From NCBI GenBank assembly GCA_028641055.1, contig CM054060.1, positions 210,666,987-210,730,986 of the forward strand: DNA of 64,000 nucleotides, given 5' to 3'. The stretch comes from Alopecurus myosuroides. Taxonomy: Eukaryota; Streptophyta; Magnoliopsida; Poales; Poaceae. Made by a program: the position numbers and the translations under genes. Shown here piece by piece: positions 12,134 through 24,330 of this stretch. The notes under the pieces are model-generated. The model saw nothing but the letters and a program-made list of their open reading frames with translations, searched no databases and was not told where the DNA came from. Each line of letters begins with the position of its first letter. Position 1 is the stretch's first letter.

Positions 12134-12681
12134 TGTCGAGTGTTCTTAGTTAGGTTCATGGCAAGGGGTGTCATAAGCCTGCTGGTAGAGTTGTGGGAGA
12201 GATGGAGGTGAGGACACAATTTACCCAGGTTCGGTACGTCGCAACTAAGGCGGCGTTCCTACTCCTGCAACGTCACTAAATCAGGGCTAAACCCTGATGT
12301 ATACAAAGTACAACGTTAGTAGGATTTCTCTATCTCGGCGAGGATGTACTCTCGGCGATCTAACTTCTAACTTCTAACTTGTAAAGTTCTGCCTTTTAGA
12401 CTGCTCCCGTCCGGCTTTATATAGATAGCCGGACTAAGTCTTCCCGGAAGGAAACCTTGAAGTATACGAAAAGTATTCCTATTCTTAGAAAGTAAGACAC
12501 CGGCTTATTTTCCAAGCCGGATCACGTATTTGGCCGTGATTCGGGTTCTTCTAAAATCCACCTTCCTATGTGTCGGCTTACTAGGCCGCCCAATGGATCT
12601 TGCTCCATTACCCGTGGGGCACCCTGATAATTCGGCCTCTAGCCAATGCGAGATATACTCCCATTTGACATATATCCGACA
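12134..12681 (-). repeat. 5' LTR of the minus-strand Gypsy remnant
   Basis: On the minus strand the LTR begins TGTCGGATATATG and ends ACTCGACA, giving TGTCG...CGACA ends over 548 bp. The primer-binding site GTTGGCGCCCACCG follows at once (about 12133-12114). A TATA box (CTATATAAA, plus-strand 12416-12424) sits in the loop of the perfect inverted repeat GTCCGGCT/AGCCGGAC (12409-12434). Confidence 0.8.
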
Positions 12682-13407
12682 TCTCAAAGATAGGACAAAA
12701 ACTCTATAGAGAGAGATTTTTTTTATAATTGGAACAAAAGCTCGGAATAAAGATATGAGCAAAAGTTAGGAACAAAAAGCTCTAGAGAAATACGAACAAA
12801 TGTTTGGAACAAAACTCGTGGAACAAAAAAAATACAATCTTCCACTCATGGATCCAAATGCAATGGAACAAAATTTTACCACTCGTGGAACCAAACACTA
12901 TGGAACAAAAGAATTTACCAAACATACTGGAAAAATAGGAGTACAAATTACCAACCATGGAACAAATTACGAGTACATATGGAATATAAAATTTAGCACC
13001 AAGAACAATTTTCTAACATTAACCCATAGAACTTAAAATTAGCGTCTCATGAATTTGACTAATTAGAATAATACAAAATTATATGCGCAATAAAATTATA
13101 ACAATTGATTGAAAAATAAACCTAGATGGAATAAAAAAATAACCTAGACAAAAAAAATCAACGCTCAGGCAACATAACCATACTAGAAAACCTTAAAAAA
13201 TAACGCGAAAAAAGAAAAAAAAATGGAAATTTATCAACAGGGAAAATAAAATGAAAGAAAGAGGAAAAAAAGAAAGAAGAAAGAAGGGGAAAATACACAA
13301 CAAAATATAAAAATAGCTAATATAAATAAAGAAAGAAAACATGAAATAAAGAAAGAAAATTTGTGAAAGAAATTACGTTATACAATAGTAGGGAACGAAA
13401 ACACATA
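12682..13407. other. AT-rich filler with degenerate GGAACAAAA repeats
   Basis: No gene is seen. Between about 12690 and 13010 the motif GGAACAAAA and close variants recur irregularly at least ten times. The rest is A-rich low-complexity sequence. Confidence 0.5.
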
Positions 13408-13517
13408 CCCTCTCCATTCAACAATATTTGTCTTCCATTTATCCAAATATGAACATATCTATACACTAAAATATGTCTAGATAAAATAATATTTGGAGTA
13501 TTGTTGAACGGAGGAAG
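13408..13517 (+). mobile_element. Stowaway-type MITE, TA TSD
   Basis: The 110 bp element has terminal inverted repeats (CCCTCTCCATTCAACAATA left; TATTGTTGAACGGAGGAAG right) and TA on both sides (13406-13407, 13518-13519). Termini of the CTCCCTC type are diagnostic of Stowaway MITEs moved by Mariner-type transposases. Confidence 0.85.
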
Positions 13518-13993
13518 TACATATTAGCAAGGAAAAAAAATGTACAATAAATATAATATGTTTAACGTTTTTTAGACAAAACGTATCTAGACATGTGTTA
13601 ATGTGTAGGTACGTGAGCTGACGAAACGGCGGACCAATCGCCCGGGCGATAGCGAGGGTTTCGGCAAATCCTATTTGCCGCCCGCAGCGGCAAACATTAG
13701 ATGCACCTCCTAAGAGGGCGTTTAGTGGGCCGGGCCATCCTAGGGCGAATCTCAGGGTTTTTTTCTGTATTATTTTGTCCAGTTTTTTCCATTTGTTTTT
13801 TGTACCATTTTTTTGTTTTCCTTTTCTCTTTTTCTGTGTTCATTTTTGTTTATTTATTTTTCAGTTTTTTTTGTTTAAATTTATTTTTGTTTGGTTTTTT
13901 AGTATTTTTTTAGTGACAAAGAAAGGAAACGAGTTGAATGGGCGGCCCAGAGCGCCGTCCCGCAGGCGGCGGGAGCGAAGTGCCGCCTGCTGC
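13518..13993. other. Non-coding stretch left of MULE copy 2
   Basis: No gene is supported. It holds a perfect inverted repeat TTTGCCGC/GCGGCAAA with a 5 bp loop (13674-13694) and a T-rich tract (13755-13915). The GC-rich part just before 13994 may belong to the outer end of the MULE or to a neighbouring transposon. Confidence 0.4.
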
Positions 13994-14105
13994 GGGCTGC
14001 AAATAGCATCTATTTTTTTTAAAAAAAATATATTTTTTAATAGAAAGTAAAAAAATAATACGCGAAATTCAGAATTTTCAAAAATATTGGGCTGTCGTGT
14101 TCCGC
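13994..14105 (+). repeat. Left terminal inverted repeat of MULE copy 2
   Basis: It is the reverse-complement partner of 34491-34600. It is followed by a GC-rich stretch and a pyrimidine-rich stretch (14325-14395) that looks like the mudrA 5' leader, so the transposase promoter probably lies in or just inside this repeat. Confidence 0.8.
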
Positions 14106-14905
14106 GAAGGCGACTAGCGCCCTGTCGCGATGCGCGACTTCGATTGCTCCGCCAAAACCACATGGCGCGCGCTGATAGGCCGGGACACGTCGACGCGCTT
14201 GTCGCTGTGCGCACGGGCCAGTCGCGTACGGCGACAACGACTGGCTGGCCAGTCGCGCTCTGGCACTGCGACTGGGCCAGGTAGTCGCAGTGGCAGACCA
14301 CGATAGGTCCCAGACCACCCCCTGCGCGCATTCTTCTTCCCTCTCCCTTGCTTCTTTTTCCCTCATTCTTTCTTCTTCCTCTAAGCAAGTTCTTGCTCGA
14401 ATTTTTCCAGCATATTGGACCAACGAAAACTCGATTTTCCACCGTAGTTGGATTGTAGAGGGCTAGAGGAGGCAAGGGAACACTCGATCCCGTGATGAGT
14501 TAGCTTGTGGTGGTTGTTGTGGTGGAGGTGGTGCTTGGGGTGGTGGAGATGGCTGCAATGGTGATGGAGCTGGTGTTCGCGGTGCTGTCCGTGGGCTGCG
14601 TTGCCGTCGTGTTGCTGCGCTGACCCGACAACGACGACTTGGATTGTCACGCTGGAAGGGTATGATTTTGACGCGATTTCTCTCTTATTTTGTACATGTT
14701 TTACGTGTTGTTGTTAGATGCGTGCGATTATATAGTTTTATAGTTATATTAGTAAAATTGGCCGGCTAAAATCGCTAGGTATATATGTAGACCTTTTTTG
14801 TTAGATGCGTGAGAGTATTTTTATTTATGTTAGGTGCGATCGTAATAAATAGTTGAGCGCATAAATATTGAATAACTGATTAATATAACGCGGCGGTTAT
14901 TTTCT

Positions 14906-17725
14906 ATGCCATCACAGATGTCTGATTTAGTGAAGTTCATGTTTTTTTACGGTTCTGGAACTGTAGAAGAAAATAAGCTGGGACTTGATTTGCGTTCGTA
15001 TGACAGTATAGATGTTGAACTGTGTGCGCCGCAATCATGGAGTCTTAGCCAGTTGACAGAATGGTTGACAGGAAGTTTAGGTCTTGATACTGAAACTTAC
15101 ACCGTCGGTGTACATGCTCTGTGAAGTCGGTCAAGATCAAACCCTTTATTTTATTTGAGGGCGATAGAGCGGGACTCTCAGTGGACTAACTGGTTACAAG
15201 GTTGCGAAAAGAGGAGTGTAAATCCTATCACCTTAGTACTCCCTGTCAAAAAGGAGGTGATTGAACCTGAGGTTGATTATGGGTACAATCCTAGACAGAG
15301 CAGCCAAGGGATTAACTATTCAGGTGAAGGTCAATATTATGAAACTGGACAGAGTAGTCAAGCAGTTGGAGGCGATGCCGGTAGTCCTGACATAGAAATA
15401 GGCCATAACAGTCAAACTGGTTATGTTAGCGGTGAGGCAGATGGTGACGAGATTGACGGGCAGATGCAGAACCAGATGGAAGATGAAGATACAGATATTG
15501 AAAGTCTGTATAACGATGATTCTGATGAGTCATATGAAGAAGTGGACGAAGTGGTGCAGCCTAATCCTGCATCATGGAGGCAAGACTTCTCTTCGGCAAT
15601 GACCGTCAACGATGGGTATGATTCTGCCTAGCAATATCATCAGAACAACATTGCGTTGGGTGCTATGTATCCTGATAAGGAAGCTCTGAAGGATGCAATA
15701 ATTAATTGGGCAATGTCGACACAAAGAGTTTTTAAAACTAAGGTAAGTCAGAAATACTTGACAATGGAGTGTGTTGACATCAACTGTCCCGGGAGGGTGC
15801 ATGGATACCTCCCTAAGTATGGAACAAGTTAGAAGATCAGTGACTTGATTCAGCACACATGTGTTCATTCAAGTATACCACAAGCTCATAAGAACCTTTC
15901 ATCTACTCTTATTGCTCGGTTGCTTTACACCGAGATAGTGGAGAGCAAAGCGATGTTAGTGAAAGATATCTAGACGAAAGTGTTTGTCAGGTTTAAGTAC
16001 CATATTTCCTATGGCACCGCTTGGAGGGCTAAGCAAAGGGCCCTTGAGAACAAATTTGGTTCGTTTTTTGATGCTTATGACTCTGTTGTTCGGCTACTGC
16101 TCGCACTCCGTAACTGGAATCCAGGCACCTATGTGGATATCCAAGACTGGTATATGCCAGAGTTCCCGACAGTCAGGGTACTTCATCAAGTGTTCTTCTC
16201 TTTCGGTGTTTGCATCGAAGCTTTCAATCATTGTCGACCAGTGATTTGTGTAGATGGCACTTTTCTTACTGGCAAGTACAGGGGTCAGATCCTTACAGCC
16301 ATTGGTACAGACGACAACAATCAAGTCGTTCCACTTGCATTTGCTTTTGTTGAGAGCGAGAACATTGAAAGCTGGACATGGTTCTTTAGACAGCTGAAAA
16401 TAGCAGTGGTGAAGGATAAGCAGAATGTGTGCATCCTTCATGACAGGCATGCAGGTATATTGAGTGCGATAAAGACACTCACAAACCCTTTGCCTGGTGA
16501 ACCAACTCTGTGGACTGACATGCAGAGCCGTTGGTGTATGCGTCACCTGGGGGCCAATTTCTTCTCTCAGTTCAGAAACAAGAACCTTATGAATCTTTTC
16601 AAGAAACTCTGCAAGCAAAATCAGGAATGGAAGTACACGCTGATACGCGGTAGACTGAATGTGTGCACACAAAGACATGTAAGGGATAGAAGACTTGCAC
16701 GGGACGCAGCAGTGGCGGCACATGTACAAGCAGTAGCTGCCCAGTTAGCAACAGGATCAGCTGCCTTGGAAGAGGAGCCTGTTGGCCTGTGTGACTTGCC
16801 TGGATTCGACCCGCCTGGTACGAGGAGAAGGCTAGGGAGGACGATTAAAACCTTTGAGCAGTGGATCGAGCACGAGCCTCTAGAGAGATGGTCTTTGTTG
16901 CATGACACACATGGATCAAGGTACGGTGTTATGACAACCAACCTTGCTGAAACATATAACTTTGTTCTCAGAGGCAACCGGGTTTTGCCACTGACAGCCA
17001 TTGTGGAGGGAATTTTTTATGGAACCGTGAAATACTTCAGAGATAGACGTCAAAGAGCTCAGCAGCATATCATCAATAACCCAAACACACGCTACTGTGA
17101 AAAGATTATGAACTACATGAATGAGAAGATGGAAAAGGCTAGGTCACACACAGTTATCTCCATCGGAAATCAAGAAAGGAGGTTCGAGGTGCGCTTAGCT
17201 AACAACAAGTTTGGATGTGGTAATGAGTTGAGGACGCACGAGGTCAAAATTTGTAATGAAGTTTGGCCAAGGTGCGAGTGCACATGCAACAAACCTAAGT
17301 TGCTTCACCTTCCATGCTCACATGTTCTTGCTGCTTGTGGGCAACTCGGTCTCGATGCAATTTCATTTGTGTCTCCATATTATATGAAAGAGTCTGTCCT
17401 GAATACATGGACATGTGAGCTGATGGAATTTCGTTCAATGGGTAATTTTAACACCGTTAACTCTGCTGAGAGACACTACATTCCAGACCCCGCTAAAATG
17501 CGTACAAGTAGAGGTAGACGACAGTGTCAGCGCATCCGCAATTATATGGATGAATCTGAAGCAGGAGGCCCAACTAGGCAATGCATTCTATGCAATCAGT
17601 TTGGCCATAGGGACCCTAATTGTCCAACTTATGTCATTGCCGGCGGTCGTGGTCGTGCTAGAGGCACTCGTGGCGGAAGAGGGAGAGCACGTCGTGGCCG
17701 TGGTATTCCGGATTTAAATTTGTAA
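14906..17725 (+). pseudogene. mudrA: mudrA-like MULE transposase, broken (copy 2)
   Basis: It is the same 940-codon frame as copy 1, with TAG at 15629-15631, 15830-15832 and 15971-15973 at the homologous positions. A private TGA at 15121-15123 replaces the TGG of copy 1. The catalytic Asp blocks, SWIM finger and CCHC knuckle are all present. Within the long C-terminal segment (581 codons) I count about 15 amino-acid differences from copy 1 by eye, more than expected under constraint. This fits neutral decay of two dead copies. Confidence 0.9.
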
Positions 17726-18043
17726 TATGTGTGGAACTATGTTTTAAATTTGTAATATGTGTGGAACTATGTTTTAAATTTGTTATGACTCTCGCACTAG
17801 TTATAAATTTGTAATAATTATGGACCTATGTTTTAAATTTTGATTACACTCGTACATTGTGTGCAAAATGTTGTAATAAGTGCAGGATGTCGTTGTTGCG
17901 TCGGGAGATCGATGTAACCCACCGGGGACGGTTACTACAGGAAAAAGTCCTCCCCACACTGATCACCCGCACTCCTAGGGAGTACTGGAGGATTCACCAT
18001 GCCTGGGTTCAGCGGTATGTATTATAAAAACTGCATTGTACAC

Positions 18044-20604
18044 TGAAAGCGCATGGTTCCCCCATATGTGGTTTTGGTAATTAATGACAATCCTTATGAA
18101 CTAATGTTTGCATTGAGTTATCCTTGTAGATCTTGTCCATAGGAAATAATGGAGTTCATGTGTTGAACTATATTAGCTTCCTTGATGACCATTGTTATAT
18201 TTATGGATTTATATGAAGAATGGTCTTGGTTTGAGTTGAGCTTATTGCTAGTATGTCTTGAAGAAAAGGATTAGGTGATCTTTCATTATTATCTTCAAGA
18301 CATCATCTTTAGAAGTGAGAAGTAAAGATAAAAGGTTGATCAAGCAAGCGATCAACACACGAAGCTACAAGTTATACCAAGTGGGATTGTGTATCCCATG
18401 GTATGGTAAGCATTTGTCAATATAGCTTTGCGAACTAACCCATGATATGTGTGTTTCGCATCTCTATGTGTGGTTAGGTATCTTTCCATGGGCATGAACC
18501 AAAAGGAAGATTTCATATAGCCCATGGTCTATGTCGTCGGCAAGCTGTGTTTGTCATCTAGCTTGACGTGGAAGCTCAAGTGAAGCATTAGAAGATATCC
18601 TATGCTTGATGCTTGCCACCCTTTTGGAGATTGTGGCCTTGTGAAGATTTGCCGAAGGGTCTCTCCCATAATGGTGTATGGGGGAGCAACTTGCAAGTCT
18701 TCATCAAGCGGAGTTTGTGCTAGCAAGCGCAATCAAGAAAGAAGATCCAACTTGAGAGAGTCAAGATCGTCATCATCTAGCTCAAGTGGAATGCTCAAGA
18801 CAAAGGTATAATCTTGATAGGTTTTCTATTTTACCGGTCTTGTGTCTTTGGGAGACCGGGTTATAGGATAGATAGTCGTACTATCAAGAGGGACTCTCAA
18901 GTGAGTAACTCGATCGAATCGTTATGGAGAGCTCAAACCTTTGCATACTTTGCATATCATCTTTCTTGGTTCTTATTTGGCTTTTGTCTCCTTTGGGTTT
19001 TAGTGCTTGTCGTGATCTTCATGACAAGCCTTGGTTTCTCGAAAACGGATTTCGTAAGAGAAACTTGTTGCGTTTTCGGTGGTGAAAATATTCCGTTCGT
19101 CTTTGAGAATGTTCCCACACCTTCCATGTGTGGTAACTTCTCCATACTTTGAGGTATCAATATTTTCCGTTCGTCTTTTTATTTGGATACTCCTTGCTGT
19201 TATCTTTCCAATGCAATTGGATTTATCTCATTCGGAGTTCATTTGCAAAAGTTATGGGGTTTCTAGTTCAGCCTCTCTGTTTCAGAACTCAACCGGATAT
19301 TCCGGTTAGGATAGTTTTGGTCCATATTCGGGACAGAGATGAGCCGGATTATTTGGAACCTGAATATTCATCTCAAACCGGATATTCCGGTTGTGGAGTT
19401 TTTGCTCGAAAACGGCTAAGGACCGGAGTCAAAACTTTCTGAAGTGAACCGGATTATTTGAACCGGATTATTCGGGGCATACCGGATATTCCGGTTTGGG
19501 CAATTTTCGGACCATATTTCACACTGGCATGGGCCGGATTATTTGTACCGGATTATTCACTTCGGACCGGATATTCCGGTCCAGTTTTGAACCGGATATT
19601 CCGGTCTACTCTGCACACAAACGGCTAGTTTTTGTGGGGACCTATTTAAGGGGGCTTTCTTCCCCATTGGTCCCCAAGTCTTCCAAGCACGATTTTTCCT
19701 CTCTCCCCCACCATTGTTGACCTTGGAAGCTTGCCCCTCTCCTAATCCCTCCTATGATTCTTGCATATCTTTGAGGGAGAAGGTAGAGAAGATCTAGATC
19801 TACATTTACACCAATCCATCTTCCTTCTTAGTGAGGGAAACTTAGTAGATCTTGATCTTGGAGTTCTTGGTGTTTCCCCTCCATTGTTCTTCCTCTCTTA
19901 TTCCCCCATAAGCATTTGTTGCTTTGTTGGAATTTTAGAGTGAAGGATTTGAGCACTTGTGCTCTTGCCATTTGCATCGGTTGCATCGGTTTGTTCTCTC
20001 CACGAGGATTCATGGAAGTTGAAAGTTTGTGAGCTTGTTACTCTTGTGTCTTGGACCCTAGACGACTTGTGGTGTTCTTGGGAGCCTCCAATTGAGTTGT
20101 GGATGCATGCTCCAATATTGTGGTGACACCGAGAGCCTCCAATTGAGTTGTGGATGCGTGCCTCGGGTTTGAAGGTTGCCAATAGTGGAAGGTGAACTAG
20201 GCCTTTGTGGTGGGGTTCATCGGAGAATAGGGTGAGGCCTTTGTGGCGTTGAGTAGGCCTTCGTGGTGAGCTCACACCCCTCCAACGAGACGTACTCCCC
20301 TTTGTGGGAGGAACTCGGGAATACATCTTCGCCTCCGTGTGCCTCGGTTATTTCTATACTCGAGCTTTTTACTTATGCAATTTACATTGTGATAGCCTTC
20401 GAGCTTGAAGTTATATATCTTGCTATCACCTTGTTACTTGTCTTTCTTAGCATAAGTTGTTGGTTCATCTAGTTGACCCTAGAATATTTAGGTTGTATGC
20501 TTGTTAATTTAAACATCTAGTTTATTTCCGCATTTAGCAAGCTTTAACCGGAAAAGTTTTAATCGCCTATTCACCCCCCTCTAGGCGACATCGTTGCCCG
20601 TTCA
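18044..20604 (+). mobile_element. SIRE-like solo LTR, TSD TACAC (copy 2)
   Basis: It spans 2,561 bp, is flanked by TACAC at 18039-18043 and 20605-20609, and sits in the same place of the same PMD intron as in copy 1. Roughly two dozen single-base differences from copy 1 were counted by eye, plus one 18 bp repeat-unit indel. Identical site and TSD mean a single insertion that was later duplicated together with the MULE. Confidence 0.9.
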
Positions 20605-22648
20605 TACACATACCTACTAATCAGTCACGTGCATTTAATAATTGTACTTTCGCTGTTGTAGGTTGTAATGGAGTGGTCTTCTACCTTTCGCGCGACTGGT
20701 AGAGCACAGAGATGGCGGTACACGCGTGTTGATTGACCACTCTCTACTCTCTTGCCTGGTGGACCGATGGAGGCCCGAGACACATACCTTTCACTTCCGC
20801 TGGGGGGAGATGGCTCCCACTCTACAAGATGTGTCTTACTTGCTCGGGCTTCCATTGGCGGGTCAGCCCATAGGACCATTGGAGAAACCAGTTAATTGGC
20901 AGGACGCGATGGCCCTACGGTTTCACAATGCCTTTCCTGCTCTTGATGTTCTGAAATGGAACAAACATGAACCGAAACTAGTCTGGTTAAAACTTTTCCA
21001 GATTCGTTAACATTACTCACATATTTCTTATGAGTTCTAACTTTTCACTAACACCTTTTTATTAATACAGATCGAGAACTTTGGGGATTTGGATGCCACA
21101 CAGCTCAGCCTTTGCCTAGAGGCCTACCTATTGTGGCTTCTTTCCAGGGTGATGTTCACCGAGAACCATGGAGACACAGTTGGCGCACAGTTTATCCCTC
21201 TTGCAATGAACATTGCGTACGCTGAAGAGCCGGATGCGGTTATACATTGGAGTTGGGGCTCGGCAGTGCTAGTAGCTACGTACCGTGCTTTGTGCAAGGG
21301 TTGCTGCCTCTCAGAGAAGACTTCAGCTCTGCTAGGGTGCCCTATTTTCCTGCAGTTGTGGTCGTGGAAGAGGTTCTCTATAGGACGGCCAATCCTACGG
21401 TTGGAGGAGCCTTTCGACGTCGACGAGATGTTTGACGCGGATTACATCGACATGCCAAATTTCTCTATGATCTGGACCTCTCGCAAGGTATGTATTTTGT
21501 CGTTTATTCGGACATGGCTTTGCAAACATTATGCGTACTAATATTTATTTTTCCACAGAGATCCTATGCACATGAGCAGACAAAGTGTGCGTACACGCTC
21601 GTTTGATGTGTACACTTCGGTTATCTGGGAGCCGTATAGTAACGAAGCCATGTCTGCAAGATACCCCGGAGGCATGTCTCACTTGTGCGAGAGGGACCGG
21701 GACTACTGGATGACAAAGGCGAAGATCATCTTTGATGTTTGCGTGGAGGAGATGTCCCAACAGAGGGTTATGCGCAGTTTGGACTTCTACAGTTGGAGAT
21801 TCCTCCCCCTCCTGATAGCCCCGTGCCAAACATTATCCACGAGTACGTATATTCTATCTATTCTTTCATATTATTTCCCATTTTTCCATTACGAAGCATA
21901 ACTGATATGTCGAACCATAACGTATTATTTCGCACATTTTAGCAACACGAGGAAGGGAGTTACTTGGACGGAGGCTCAGTGGCTACAGCGGCTTTCCTGT
22001 TATGTGAACGAGTGGCACACCGCCTTGACACGTCGCTGGGACGAGACCGCTCCATTTGATGCAACTATATTCGAGCGCTATTTGGACAGGTACATGGCAT
22101 CAACACGGATACGTATCATGCATCACCCTCATCCGGACCAAATACCGGCTCCTACTGCATTTGATACATATCCAAGTCATGATACTTCTGGATCCAGACA
22201 GTACGCGGTAATATATATTCTCGTTACCTAATGCACCGACTCGCTTATTACCTCTTTATGCATCTAGCTTATTTCATACTTTCTGTGATAAATAGGCGCA
22301 ACTAACAGATGAGTTTCGGACCGAGTGTGCCCATTATGCACGCTCGCTTTCTTCTGCACCGCTTATGATCAACCGTACCCAGCACCAGAACTGGGTGACG
22401 CGCTTCGAAGGGAGGCTAAAAGGTATCTGGAAGGCTATCACGTGCACCCGGAGTTCAGACGTTGTTCAACACCACCATGTACCGCGCCCCCCGCCTCAGT
22501 TCAACCTGTCGCAGCGCCGCTCCATGGAGCAGCCAGAACCACCGCCGCATCGTCATCAGCCGCGTCCTCGTGTACCACCACAGCAGATGTTTAGGCCACT
22601 GGGTCTAGGTGAGGCTGGAGGTTCGTCTTGGCAGCAGCAGCAGCACAC

Positions 22649-22995
22649 CACTACTAGGGAAAAGCTTAGCCGTGACGCACCTTTTTGCCTATCCGTGACG
22701 CACCGGGGCGCGTCACGGCTAGCACGCCGCGCCTATGGGTTTAGCCGTGACGCACGGGCCTGGTGCGCCGCGCCTATCTATACCCGTGACGCACCGGCAA
22801 GGTGCGCCGCGGCTACTTCCTGGCGCGTCACGCCTATTTATGTAGGTGCGCCACGGTTATCAACACAGGTGCGTCACGGGTAAGGTAATGCCTCCACGGC
22901 TAAGTGCGCTGATGCGCCACGGGTCCCCACATCGGCGCGTCACGGCTATACTCCCAGGTGCGTCACGGGTACCCTTTTTGGTGCGTCACGGCTAT
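22649..22995 (+). repeat. Left CACTA terminus and subterminal repeat array
   Basis: After the CACTA terminus, about a dozen copies of GTGACGCACC or its complement GGTGCGTCACGG occur in both orientations (22668-22995), with variants in which GTCAC becomes GCCGC or GCCAC. In Spm the equivalent repeats bind TNPA and control transposition and the promoter. Confidence 0.9.
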
Positions 22996-23304
22996 AGTAT
23001 GCTGTATTTTTTAAAAATACGCAGTACCGTATTTATACAGGTATATACAGCTCAAATACAGAGGAATCTCAGTAGACAAAATGTATCAAAACAGTTCTTT
23101 GACAAACAAGTTATATATCATAGTTGATCATACTGCTTAGAATTCGTAATAGCATCAAACCGTTGATTATGAATACAAAGTGTTTATCATAGTCAAATAG
23201 ATACAAGTGACCTACATCACACGGTTAATCATCGGGACCGATTACATCGATTGATGATGCTTCATCATCGGGACAAGTGACCTATCTAGTCGCCGATAAC
23301 CTAA

Positions 23305-23568
23305 TCATCTAGCTAGGAACCATAGCATGACGAGCGAGGCGACGGCGACAAGAGCGGCTGCGATGGTCTTCATCCACTTGTTGTTGTTCTTCTTGATCTT
23401 CTTCTGTTCCTCCTCGAGATGGATGAACCACCTAGCTTCCGCCGCCACTCTTGTGTTGTAGGATTTGTAGGCATTCCCTTTGAACTTGTTCACCTACTCG
23501 AAGCAGTCTTCCCAGTGATCGTAGACTCCTGGAACCCTGCCTCTAAACACCACGTAGCACCTCGGCAT
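23305..23568 (-). pseudogene. Viroplasmin/RNase H1 N-terminal-like domain with C-terminal membrane segment, nonsense-broken
   Basis: On the minus strand a canonical acceptor (pyrimidine tract then TTACAG) precedes ATG 23568. The frame reads YVVFRGRVPGVYD, then after an in-frame TAG at 23494-23496 VNKFKGNAYKSY. These are the hallmark blocks of the small RNA/DNA-hybrid-binding domain of eukaryotic RNase H1 and caulimovirus viroplasmin (PF01693). A Lys/Glu-rich linker leads to a hydrophobic C-terminal helix (about 20 residues) ending at TGA or TAG near 23305, which looks like a tail anchor. The acceptor implies at least one upstream exon that I could not place. It is probably a gene captured by the CACTA lineage. 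One base change, GAG TAG from GAG CAG, would explain the stop. Confidence 0.65.
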
Positions 23569-23758
23569 CTGTAATGACAAGAAAGAAAAACAAAAACAAT
23601 AGTTTCAAACATGTCTGCAATAGTAGTAAGTGGAGAAATATGACATAAATAAGATGAAAGTTAAACACAAAGGAACAAGATGATCATCTTTTAAACACAA
23701 TCACAAACACAAAAGATCAAACGAACATCACAAAGTAAAACTGCAATAATAAAAAGTA

Positions 23759-24170
23759 AGATAATCAAGCCATGTACGATTTATATCCGTAACGATGTGT
23801 GCCTCATATTTAGGGTGGACACATACAAGCGGCCTTGATGGAACTGGTGCGCCAAGTGGGATGCACAAGATCCTAACTTTGTGAAAATCACAAGGCGCAC
23901 CAGACCACCAAGGCCATCTTAGTGTGAACCAACTCTTGTAATCATCGGCATTTATTTATTCCCACCAAGATAATCAAGCGATGTACGATTCATAACCGTA
24001 ACGATGTGTGCCTCATATTTAGGATGGACACATACAAGCGGCCGACAAGTGGTGCAGCTGCGCCAAGTGGGATGCACAAGATCCTAACTTTGTGAAAATC
24101 ACAAGGCGCAGCTGACCACCTGGGCCATCTTAGTGTGAACCAACTCTTTTAATCATCGGCATTTACTTAT
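23759..24170 (-). repeat. Tandem 209 bp repeat, each unit with a long hairpin
   Basis: Two direct units (23759-23967 and 23968-about 24170) share most of their sequence. In unit 1 the arms CTGGTGCGCC (23844-23853) and GGCGCACCAG (23894-23903) pair exactly, and outer arms at 23831-23841 and 23905-23915 extend the stem with one mismatch. In unit 2 the arms are CAGCTGCGCC (24055-24064) and GGCGCAGCTG (24105-24114), so three base pairs have changed on both sides. The conserved loop holds a small hairpin TTGTGAAAATCACAA. It lies in the 3' flank of the TNP1-like gene. Confidence 0.8.
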
Positions 24171-24330
24171 TCAAAAGATCGAACGACCATCACAAGTAAG
24201 ACCGCAATAATGAAAAGAAAGATAATTAAGCATTGACATAATAAAGCATCTGTTACACGATGGACGATTCATAACCCTAACGATTGAGTTCGACTAATTT
24301 CCGAAAATGTAGCAAGCCTTACAATAGTTC

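Larger units (their letters stand above)
9179..12681 (-). mobile_element. Minus-strand Gypsy remnant: one LTR, primer site and gag only
   Basis: The element runs right to left: LTR 12134-12681, primer-binding site, then a gag relic. No protease, reverse transcriptase or integrase motif appears between the gag and 9179, and no second LTR is visible. It is therefore either 3' truncated or a gag-only derivative. It lies between the two MULE copies. Confidence 0.75.

Noticed and set aside
22668..22995. CRISPR-like array
   Set aside because: The repeats occur in both orientations with irregular spacing, next to a CACTA terminus; they are subterminal transposon repeats in a plant genome.
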